Source of the DNA: Gaertneriomyces semiglobifer
Lineage: Eukaryota > Chytridiomycota > Chytridiomycetes > Spizellomycetales > Spizellomycetaceae
Assembly: GCA_025558075.1 (NCBI GenBank)
Contig: JAHLKF010000033.1
Location: forward strand, 62,001-126,000
Direction: 5' to 3'
DNA length: 64,000 nucleotides
Shown here: piece by piece, positions 55,820-64,000 of the stretch
Numbering within the stretch: the stretch's first letter is position 1
Layout of the letters: each line of letters starts with the position of its first letter
Notes under the pieces: generated by a model
The model's input: the letters and a program-made list of their open reading frames with translations, nothing else
Databases searched by the model: none
Told to the model about the DNA's origin: nothing
Position numbers and translations under genes: made by a program

Positions 55820-57239
55820 ACAATCAGCCAAGGCTGGCGGATTGGTTTTTGTTGTCGATGTCGCATGGTCAGAAGGACGCCCGACAGCATTTCCGGAAAT
55901 GAGGGCATTTGTGGGCATCCGTTAGCACGCACTCGGATGTGCGGGGTCATTGCCGCGGTAGAGAACATCTGATTCTGGTTAACAAATACCCGCTGGGCGT
56001 TGGCTGAACAAGAGACAATGCCATAGTAGCCTAGTTGTGGAGTTTGGCATATCTAGTAATTCTTGCCGAACCCTGTTCAAGATCAACGTCCTCGTGTTTA
56101 CACTATGATACTGCCGTACCAACATAGCCTGGTCACATTGGCTCCTTAAAACAATATGTGTATACGATGGCCAACAGATGGCCTGTCCTCCATGGGCTTT
56201 CTCTTCTATTCAAAATTCACGCTATGAATCTTACGACGCACGCTCGTCACAACCTCACGCAGCCTTTCATTTATGCGAGTTGAATTGAAACGTGCCAAAG
56301 TGGCGCAAACGGAGGCACTTCGGCGCATCCGGCCCATGCACGCGACTCAACTCCGTGGAGCTCATTTGATTGGCTTCCGATGGCGGGCGCCGCGAACAAA
56401 ATAAAAACTTTAATCAAAAATCTTGCATTTCCAATTACTAATGGCACTTACTCGTCCCATGGCACAATCGTGGTGAATTGAATTTGAAAGGGACATGGAC
56501 CTTCAATTCTACGCATGCATATGCTTGGATCAGAGCAATCCACACATGTCACCACGGACACGCGGCCACGCTGTGTCATGAGCAATGAGGAAAGGCTGTG
56601 GCCAGATATTTCCCCATCCTTTGATCTTGAATTTGAAATTGAATACAAGGAAAAAGGGAGTTATCCTTTTTTCTTTTCCTTTTCCTTCAATTCTGCACAT
56701 GCACGGGCTGGGCGGGGGTCCGTTCAGAATTCATCTCCATTTGGAAAATCCTCATGACATGAATTTTGAATGATGGATTGAATTATGAATGGAAGGCGAT
56801 GGACTGCACAACCAATGGGGAGAATCGCACATCATTTTTTTGTGAATTGAATGGTTCCGTCGTTGTGTTCAGATGAATTTATCGTCGCTGCCCCGCCTGA
56901 CATAATTAAAGTTTTGGATTATCTTCTTTTGGAAAAAGTTGCTGCTCGAATTTGAGTGACTGGTATTTCCATCCTCCGTCGGACATGACTTGGTGTGGCA
57001 TGAGCGCAACTAACCCTCCTGCGTAAAAGACCATGGTCTCCCCAACATTTGTAATGGCAGAAACCAAGGCATGAAAGTATATATAGCGTAGATCTGACCG
57101 GCCGAGGGTATATAAATATGGGTGAAAGGCAAGGGTGGCCCTCACAAAGGTAGTCGTTCATTCAGCACAAGTTTCCAAAACGCTCCACACCTAAAGCCCT
57201 CATAGTCTTCTACTTTTCCCACGAACTACCAGCCGTTCT
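55820..57239. other. Long AT-rich intergenic region
   Basis: 1.4 kb without a gene. Between about 56440 and 56900 short motifs built on TTGAATT/AATTGAA recur many times, and CTTCAATTCT occurs twice (near 56502 and 56688). A TATA box (TATATAAATA, 57109-57118) serves the downstream membrane protein. Confidence 0.45.
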
Positions 57240-57893
57240 ATGACCTTTTCCCAAGCATTTGCGTCCACAACCCATTCGACAATCGCCTATTACCAAGTCT
57301 CAGGACCGTGGTTGCAGCATCATCAGGATTCAACCATGCATTCTCCAACATTCTTCCTTCCCGCGCGCATTCCGCGACTGCTTCTGCCGATCTTGGCCAT
57401 TTGCTTCTACATCACACCAGCAACTTGGGCATATCCTCTGCCAAACGCGGAGGGACTGAACGCGGCAAAGCGAACATCAGACGCAGGATCAGAACCGACA
57501 GACAGAGACGGCGCGTCAAAGTCAGTGCTCGTAATGATTTGCGTAGGTGGAGGCTTTGCTCTGGCCTTCTTAACACTGGTGGCCTGGTCAGTTTATCGGT
57601 ACTCAAAGGCAAAGCTACCGACATACGAAGCATCCGTGCAGAACATGCCAATGCCGGAAAACGTGCGTGAAATTTTCGAGGCGGCTGAACCGCTTCCAGC
57701 ATACGACAAAGACGCGGAATGCCGACGACGAGACTGTGACGGGAATGATGCAGCAGCATTGGTCCGAGCACCGACGACGACTGCTCCACGGACAGAGTTA
57801 GAGGGTGACTGGTCGGGCCCGCCAAAGGCAAAGAGCGTAGATGTCGCGATTATACCAGTGACCGAGTTGCAACCGCCGCCGTGCGCAGCATGA
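57240..57893 (+). CDS. Single-pass membrane protein, unknown function
   Basis: Single exon, 217 aa from ATG 57240, the first ATG after the TATA box at 57109-57118. A second in-frame ATG at 57336 would put the hydrophobic stretch (LLLPILAICFYITPATWA) right at the N-terminus as a signal peptide and may be the true start. A transmembrane helix follows (SVLVMICVGGGFALAFLTLV). The cytosolic tail has proline motifs (PTYEAS, PLPAYDKD) of the kind bound by WW or arrestin-like adaptors, plus Cys/Arg-rich and Thr-rich segments. Resembles fungal type I membrane proteins with a short ectodomain; no family recognised. Confidence 0.6.
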   Translation: MTFSQAFASTTHSTIAYYQVSGPWLQHHQDSTMHSPTFFLPARIPRLLLPILAICFYITPATWAYPLPNAEGLNAAKRTSDAGSEPTDRDGASKSVLVMICVGGGFALAFLTLVAWSVYRYSKAKLPTYEASVQNMPMPENVREIFEAAEPLPAYDKDAECRRRDCDGNDAAALVRAPTTTAPRTELEGDWSGPPKAKSVDVAIIPVTELQPPPCAA

Positions 57894-59133
57894 CAGTTAC
57901 CCATACATACCGTTGTTAAATTTAATTCATGTACAAATATACGAGAGACTGTAAAGCAAATCTTTGATCGACCATGATCGGAAACTAGTTGTCATCCTTA
58001 ACGTTTAAGCATTCGCGTCCGCGTTGGTTTGGAGAGTTTTGAATGATGCTCTTCATCAGACTGCAGCGGCTGTTTTCATCCTTGAACAACACGAGATGGT
58101 ACGAGCGAACAACGCAGGTTGCTGGACTTTTTTTCGTGGGATCTCGCTGGCGGCCCTGAGAGTCTATGTTTGTTTCTGTTCCTCAGCAGATGCGAAGCAC
58201 TCAGTCAAACTCTCGAGCGTGCACAATCTGTTTGGAGGTTCAACAGGCGTGATCCAAGTGTTTATCGGGGCCAAGCAGTCAACCGTGCTGCCACGCTTAA
58301 ACGCTTAAAACGCTTCCATAAAAGAGACAGTTACGTTTCGTGGAACAGTTCTTCGCTATACCTCGACGCCAACATCGTCGTAACCCCCCGTGTTGCCCAC
58401 CACATCGATGACATCGACGTCCGACACAGCCATGTGTTTAAGCAAGGATCTTGAGTAATGCCGAGTTCTTGGTTAGTAGTATTGGGACGGAGCAGGCAAT
58501 AGATGAACCCGTGATCCATTTTTGGAAGCACCTAAGCTTTCAAGTTTTGCTTTTCCTGGCCATAGTGATGATTGAGTGTAAAAATGGTGTCGTCCACTGA
58601 ATATGCTGTTGTTGCAAAAAGGAAGCCTGTTGTACAGCAACAATGGACGTCTCTGATTGTGCGCGATCGACCGAGCTCGCTTCACAATGATTGCTTTGGA
58701 CTTGGTCGTGGGTAAACAATTCGTGAAGTTTTAGCGCCAGTCTGCAGAAACTTCTCACTAACTCTGCTGAATGGACACGATGTGAATTTGCTCTGGAGAT
58801 ACTGTCCATCTTTGACAGTATTACTTATTAACAGGGAACAAAAATCAAGTGCTCATCGTCCCAGTCAACTCGGGATGAGCTGTCAATTTGGGACCCGCTG
58901 AACCGCGATTTTCCCAAGCATCCACATAGCGGTATTACTTACAGCTTCAGAAAGTTTGCCAGGCATTTTAAAATTTGTAATTTGAAGTCAAAATTAGGTT
59001 GGTCGGTGTGCCCGGGAATATCCCCTTCGCGGCGTTCCATTTCCGTAAATAGAGTGGGTTCTCACATGCGATTATTTTGGGAATGCTGAACTATAAATAC
59101 ACGCTGTTGTGTGAAAATAGACTTGAGAAATCA
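57894..59133. other. Intergenic region with an inverted repeat copy
   Basis: 1.2 kb without a recognised gene. The 19 bases at 58603-58621 are the reverse complement of the CTTTTTGCAACAACA-type motif repeated further downstream (59134-59450). Confidence 0.4.
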
Positions 59134-59560
59134 CTTTTTGCAACAACAAACTGTTCCGGTTGGAATTGGGACGACACCTTCAAAATCCTCTTCAGAACAT
59201 GAAACATTATTCGTTTTTACAACAGCAGCATGTTCCGATGAACGACATCTTCGGAACATGCAGCATTATTCCTTTTTGCAACAAGAGCATATTCCGGACG
59301 GCACCTTCAGAACGTTCATTCATGGCACTATGTGGCCCTTTCAAAGGCAGCGAGAGTCGCTGAAGTTTTACAACAACAGCATGCTCCAATGAACGACACC
59401 TTCAGAACATGCAGCATGATTTCTTTTTGCAACAACACCATGTTCCGGTTGGAAGACGCGTTGAGAACACGCAACATTATTCCTGGACGGCACCTTCAGA
59501 ACATTCATTCATGGCACTAGGTGGCCGTTTCAAAGACAGCGAGAGTCGCTGAAGTGCGAA
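59134..59560. repeat. Tandem imperfect repeats upstream of the nuclease-repeat gene
   Basis: Several copies of a unit built from TTTTTGCAACAACA, GCATGTTCCG, ATGAACGACACCTTC and AGAACATGCAGCATTATTC. A larger duplication of about 188 bp is visible: GGACGGCACCTTCAGAAC at 59296 and 59484, and AGCGAGAGTCGCTGAAG at the end of each copy. GCATGTTCCGA (59228-59238) and its reverse complement (59251-59261) form a hairpin. Ends directly before the TATA box of the next gene. Confidence 0.75.
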
Positions 59561-59570
59561 AGTTCGAGCA

Positions 59571-59578
59571 TATATAAA
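59571..59578 (+). promoter_or_regulatory. TATA box of the nuclease-repeat gene
   Basis: TATATAAA, 110 bases upstream of ATG 59688, directly following the tandem repeats. Spacing suits a Pol II core promoter. Confidence 0.6.
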
Positions 59579-59687
59579 TGGTTGCGAGTGCCGAGGTTCG
59601 GGCTGCCACAAACACAGCATCCGTGAACTTGTCGTGTTCAACTCAGCAACGATCTAGCATATTTCGGAGCACGGTTCAGTTTTTAGA

Positions 59688-62477
59688 ATGACAGTGGTTT
59701 CTGGGCTTCGCAACCGCGAACCGCTTCACGTTAAACGAAGCGAGGCGCGAAAGTTCTCGTCCTGCGCTAATACCCAGTTTGAAATTAAGGTTGAAGACTA
59801 TGTTGATGAAATCCTGGCGAAATGCGAGGGTTTTCACGCCGAAGCGCAGAGAACCTTACCTGAGACGGGGTGTAGGCCAGATATTGTTGTTCGGAACAAT
59901 CGCAGTGGTAAAGCTACCGTTGTCATCGACGCCAAAAACTACACGGGAAACCTCCCACCTGGGGAAGTGCACAAGCTGAGCAAGGATATGCGGGCCTGCA
60001 GTGCTAAATATGGAGTGCTTTACATTGCCTGCGAGACAACCATGTCATTGAACACAATGGACCTTGCAAGAGAATTTCACATCGAGGTTGTACGCGATGG
60101 CCGTGGCAGCAAGCAAGCGTTGACTCAAATAATCATGAAGACAGGCCCCAAGACAGATCCGAAGATAGAATCAAATAACGATCTCAATTGCGCAGCCTCG
60201 GTACCGCTCACGAAGAACGGAATCCCCGATATGCGCTTCGCTGTCAACAAGGCCGCCAAGGAGGAGTCGCGCGGACCATCCGATGCTACGGCCTCGGTGC
60301 CTCTTAAGAAGGACGGGACCCCAGATAAGCGCTTTGCTGTCAACAAGGCCGCCAAGGAGGAGTCGCGCGGACCATCCGATGCTACGGTCTCGGTGCCTCT
60401 TAAGAAGGACGGGACCCCAGATATGCGCTTTGCCGTCAACAAAGCCGCCAAGGAGGGGTTACGCGGACCATCCGATACTACCGAGGCCTCGGGGCCTCTT
60501 AAGAAGGACGGAGCTCCTGATATGCGCTTTGCCGTCAACAAAGTTGTCTACCAGGAATTGAGCAATCATTCTTCGTATACCACATATGTCCCCGAACGGC
60601 AGCAAATTACCGGACCGCTCAAAAAGGACGGGACCCCAGATATGCGCTTTGCCGTCAACAAGGCCGCCAAGGAGGAGTCGCGCGGACCATCCGATGCTAC
60701 GGCCTCGGTGCCTCTTAAGAAGGACGGGACCCCAGATAAGCGCTTTGCTGTCAACAAGGCCGCCAAGGAGGAGTCGCGCGGACCATCCGATGTTACGGCC
60801 TCGGTGCCACTTAAGAAGGACGGGACCCCAGATATGCGCTTTGCCGTCAACAAGGCCGCCAAGGAGGAGTCGCGCGGACCATCCGATGCTACGGCCTCGG
60901 TGCCTCTTAAGAAGGACGGGACCCCAGATATGCGCTTTGCCGTCAACAAAGCCGCCAAGGAGGGGTTACGCGGACCATCCGATACTACCGAGGCCTCGGG
61001 GCCTCTTAAGAAGGACGGAGCTCCTGATATGCGCTTTGCCGTCAACAAAGTTGTCTACCAGGAATTGAGCAATCATTCTTCGTATACCACATATGTCCCC
61101 GAACGGCAGCAAATTACCGGACCGCTCAAAAAGGACGGGACCCCAGATATGCGCTTTGCCGTCAACAAGGCCGCCAAGGAGGAGTCGCGCGGACCATCCG
61201 ATGCTACGGCCTCGGTGCCTCTTAAGAAGGACGGGACCCCAGATAAGCGCTTTGCTGTCAACAAGGCCGCCAAGGAGGAGTCGCGCGGACCATCCGATGT
61301 TACGGCCTCGGTGCCACTTAAGAAGGACGGGACCCCAGATATGCGCTTTGCCGTCAACAAGGCCGCCAAGGAGGAGTCGCGCGGACCATCCGATGCTACG
61401 GCCTCGGTGCCTCTTAAGAAGGACGGGACCCCAGATATGCGCTTTGCCGTCAACAAGGCCGCCAAGGAGGAGTCGCGCGGACCATCCGATGCTACGGCCT
61501 CGGTGCCTCTTAAGAAGGACGGGACCCCAGATATGCGCTTTGCCGTCAACAAAGCCGCCAAGGAGGGGTTACGCGGACCATCCGATACTACCGAGGCCTC
61601 GGGGCCTCTTAAGAAGGACGGAGCTCCTGATATGCGCTTTGCCGTCAACAAAGTTGTCTACCAGGAATTGAGCAATCATTCTTCGTATACCACATATGTC
61701 CCCGAACGGCAGCAAATTACCGGACCGCTCAAAAAGGACGGGACCCCAGATATGCGCTTTGCCGTCAACAAGGCCGCCAAGGAGGAGTCGCGCGGACCAT
61801 CCGATGCTACGGCCTCGGTGCCTCTTAAGAAGGACGGGACCCCAGATAAGCGCTTTGCTGTCAACAAGGCCGCCAAGGAGGAGTCGCGCGGACCATCCGA
61901 TGTTACGGCCTCGGTGCCACTTAAGAAGGACGGGACCCCAGATATGCGCTTTGCCGTCAACAAGGCCGCCAAGGAGGAGTCGCGCGGACCATCCGATGCT
62001 ACGGCCTCGGTGCCTCTTAAGAAGGACGGGACCCCAGATATGCGCTTTGCCGTCAACAAGGCCGCCAAGGAGGAGTCGCGCGGACCATCCGATGCTACGG
62101 CCTCGGTGCCTCTTAAGAAGGACGGGACCCCAGATATGCGCTTTGCCGTCAACAAAGCCGCCAAGGAGGGGTTACGCGGACCATCCGATACTACCGAGGC
62201 CTCGGGGCCTCTTAAGAAGGACGGAGCTCCTGATATGCGCTTTGCCGTCAACAAAGTTGTCTACCAGGAATTGAGCAATCATTCTTCGTATACCACATAT
62301 GTCCCCGAACGGCAGCAAATTACCGGACCGCTCAAAAAGGACGGAACTCCTGATATGCGCTTTGCAGCAAACAAAGGTGCTTGCAGCGCTGAATATTCCA
62401 CGTCAAGCGTTCCTAGAGTAAGGGGACCATTGAAGAAAGACGGTACACCGGACATGCGATACAAGGCAAACTGGTAA
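59688..62477 (+). CDS. PD-(D/E)XK nuclease-like domain fused to 23 PDMR repeats
   Basis: Intronless, 929 aa. The N-terminal 155 residues look like a restriction-endonuclease fold: helix FEIKVEDYVDEILAKCEGF, then motif II RPDIVV (Asp65) and motif III VVIDAKNYTG (Asp81-x-Lys83), followed by a helix (EVHKLSKDMRACSAKYGVLY) and strand. This matches the PD-(D/E)XK signature with D-x-K. From residue 174 to the end come 23 repeats of about 32 residues with the core L-K-K-D-G-T-P-D-M-R-F-A-V-N-K and a variable linker. The last copy ends PDMRYKANW. I recall similar DG-x-PDMR-[FY] repeats in protist and large-DNA-virus proteins, but cannot verify this here. No signal peptide. The enzyme target is unknown; a selfish-element, defence or effector role are all possible. 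Confidence 0.78.
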   Translation: MTVVSGLRNREPLHVKRSEARKFSSCANTQFEIKVEDYVDEILAKCEGFHAEAQRTLPETGCRPDIVVRNNRSGKATVVIDAKNYTGNLPPGEVHKLSKDMRACSAKYGVLYIACETTMSLNTMDLAREFHIEVVRDGRGSKQALTQIIMKTGPKTDPKIESNNDLNCAASVPLTKNGIPDMRFAVNKAAKEESRGPSDATASVPLKKDGTPDKRFAVNKAAKEESRGPSDATVSVPLKKDGTPDMRFAVNKAAKEGLRGPSDTTEASGPLKKDGAPDMRFAVNKVVYQELSNHSSYTTYVPERQQITGPLKKDGTPDMRFAVNKAAKEESRGPSDATASVPLKKDGTPDKRFAVNKAAKEESRGPSDVTASVPLKKDGTPDMRFAVNKAAKEESRGPSDATASVPLKKDGTPDMRFAVNKAAKEGLRGPSDTTEASGPLKKDGAPDMRFAVNKVVYQELSNHSSYTTYVPERQQITGPLKKDGTPDMRFAVNKAAKEESRGPSDATASVPLKKDGTPDKRFAVNKAAKEESRGPSDVTASVPLKKDGTPDMRFAVNKAAKEESRGPSDATASVPLKKDGTPDMRFAVNKAAKEESRGPSDATASVPLKKDGTPDMRFAVNKAAKEGLRGPSDTTEASGPLKKDGAPDMRFAVNKVVYQELSNHSSYTTYVPERQQITGPLKKDGTPDMRFAVNKAAKEESRGPSDATASVPLKKDGTPDKRFAVNKAAKEESRGPSDVTASVPLKKDGTPDMRFAVNKAAKEESRGPSDATASVPLKKDGTPDMRFAVNKAAKEESRGPSDATASVPLKKDGTPDMRFAVNKAAKEGLRGPSDTTEASGPLKKDGAPDMRFAVNKVVYQELSNHSSYTTYVPERQQITGPLKKDGTPDMRFAANKGACSAEYSTSSVPRVRGPLKKDGTPDMRYKANW
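60207..62474 (+). repeat. Higher-order 96-bp coding repeats
   Basis: 23 units, mostly 96 bp (32 codons), grouped in higher-order blocks each ending with a long variant (VVYQELSNHSSYTTYVPERQ). Block sizes in repeats are 4, 5, 6 and 6, then a two-repeat tail. The last full blocks are 507, 603 and 603 bp; they differ by one 96-bp unit and their translations are identical unit for unit, so duplication is very recent. Within a block, the Met-to-Lys change (PDKRF) always marks the same position. Confidence 0.93.
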
Positions 62478-64000
62478 AGTAGTTCGTCGGGGAATTTGTC
62501 GCACTGGAGTTTCGATGACATCGCACTTTGGCGTACCCCAAATGGGACATCTCAGTTTCAATAGATGATTTTGATTATAGTTGTAGAGTAGTCATTTCGG
62601 TAGTTCGCTAGAAACGTCATCAATTGGCTAGAATAGTTTATTTGAGAAGTCGTCGAAAATGCAGTTGTCAATTGGATAGACACCATTTTTTAAGTTGTAC
62701 CTGAAAAGAACACGGTGTGCAGAACCTCTTCGAAGATTCGGGAGAGAGCCTGTGTTGGGCCCTCTGTTGGGAGTCTCGACAGAAGGGGTATGAGCCATCG
62801 GTATGTGGACTGAAGCGCCTCCAGTAGTGATCACTCGGACAAGGTGCAGAGTTCGGCTCGGATACAGGTATATGCGGGTACCCGCGTAGGGCGCTACATT
62901 CTAAGAAACGTCTCGTTCTTGCGGTGCCGGTTGGGTTTCGCGGCGGGAGTGCTGCTTCCTGCGTGGGATATATGGTTCTTGATGGTATGGTTCTTGACAC
63001 CGCCAGGCTGCGGGAAGGAACAATAAATGTGTTTTTGTGTTTTTGGGTTCCTGTGTTTTGCTGGTATGCCGTACTTTTCTTCTAGACTAGGCGGTCCTCT
63101 GCAAACTTCCGATTACAGTAAGTACCAGAGTTCGACTTCGCAGGAGCTACTTATTGTGCCTTACGGGACAGGAAGTTTGTAGCGAAAGGCGTCACTCATC
63201 TAAATTGGAACACCCTCCTGGCGCAATCAGTCGACAGTTGGCAAACCTTGGACCTCGGGTCGAGGCAAGGCTTCTGCAGTAACCGGCGTTTGCAAGCCTG
63301 AGCGGATGTGACAATTGGAGCACGATCTGCATACATTTTCCCACCGAGTGCGTACGTCTTTCGACCGTGTTTGCTGGGAAAGCGATTCATTGTGACAACA
63401 TCAACATGAAATCCGCGACATACGATTCGAATAAGCGGTTGGAGAAGACGTCCTTATATACATAACCATGATTCAACGTATGTGACATGAGTTACCGCTG
63501 GTCTGAGCCAACGCTGGCGTATCCAAGAAGCCTTTCTAGGTCGTATATTTCGTGTAGCGCTACCCTAATATCTTAATGCATGTACTTCGTTCCAGTACTA
63601 GTAGATCTGCCTTGCTTATGTATGTTTCACTCTCCAACGGCAGTCAAATGAACGACATTGCCTTAATACTATACGAATCTCCGCGAGTCGCCTCGCGCAT
63701 CTCACACTTCTTCAGTCTCACGGTTGGAACGGGCTCTTTCCACCAGGACATCTCCGTAACCATCCTCTCTACGGCGTCGCAAAGATTCAAACACACGGAG
63801 TTCACGGCGGACACTTCCAATAGCCCAGTCCCAACTCATGCGATGTTTCGAAATCTGAGTAGTAACAGTGCGCTGTCGATCCCACTTGGGTGTCGGCAAA
63901 ATCCGCGGTGCAAGACGTAAGATCTGGCAAATTGCGGCTATCAGTGTTACATTCGCAGTAGCAAGAACCGGAGATGCCTCAACTTACCAAGCCGGCTACC
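62478..64000. other. 3' flank without a confident gene
   Basis: 1.5 kb. CAATTGG-type motifs occur near 62620 and 62670. A minus-strand frame at 63899-63702 (65 codons, basic: SVRRELRVFESLRRRREDGY) could be the last exon of a gene beyond the window. Other frames show no recognised motif. Confidence 0.35.

Noticed and set aside
61676..62254. 192-codon antisense ORFs inside the repeat array
   Set aside because: Repeated identically in each block and explained by a stop-free 96-bp unit; no start context or homology.

Overview
This window is eukaryotic and almost certainly from a fungus that makes flagellated cells (a chytrid or another zoosporic lineage). Genes are interrupted by short introns (about 40-115 nt, mostly GTRNGN...YAG). 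Several families are fungal in flavour: a HAM1-like protein, a CsbD-like stress protein, a Dis3L2/Ssd1-type nuclease and a secreted large-subunit catalase. The window also carries flagellum and centriole genes that Dikarya lack: a PCM1-like centriolar-satellite protein, a CFAP298 orthologue, and a protein with the low-complexity texture of axonemal microtubule inner proteins. I rebuilt exon structures by hand from splice sites and reading-frame continuity; no RNA data were available, so coordinates give the outer limits of each CDS and the exons are listed in the text.

Layout. 0-9 kb: ABCG half-transporter, PCM1-like protein, OS-9/Yos9 ERAD lectin (all +), then a glutathionyl-hydroquinone reductase (-). 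9-22 kb: HAM1-like protein (+), CsbD-like protein, Dis3L2-type RNase, endonuclease IV (APN1) and S-adenosylhomocysteinase (all -). 22-31 kb: polyQ C2H2 factor (+), polyQ protein of unknown family (-), zinc-independent MDR reductase (+), small mitochondrial STI1-like protein (-). 31-46 kb: DCN1 neddylation factor with an inferred 4-nt microexon (-), NAA15 (+, 15 exons), CFAP298 and the axonemal-like protein (-), a stand-alone Nup160 C-terminus (+), PAXBP1/GCFC protein (-), secreted catalase (-). 46-49 kb: an unresolved coiled-coil fragment, then a divergent histone H3/H4 pair. 49-59 kb: gene-poor, with a decayed zinc-finger gene split by a 56-bp palindromic insertion, a small secreted protein, an EEP-family phosphatase/nuclease, a C2-like protein and a single-pass membrane protein. 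59-64 kb: an intronless gene joining a PD-(D/E)XK nuclease domain to 23 copies of a PDMR-type repeat, preceded by unusual short repeats.

The housekeeping genes do not form one pathway. The most unusual parts are the nuclease-repeat gene at 59.7-62.5 kb, with higher-order repeat units that look very recently amplified, and the tiny palindromic insertion at 50.42 kb with a perfect 5-bp target duplication. The DCN1 microexon, the isolated Nup160 C-terminal domain and the clustered flagellar genes are also worth attention.
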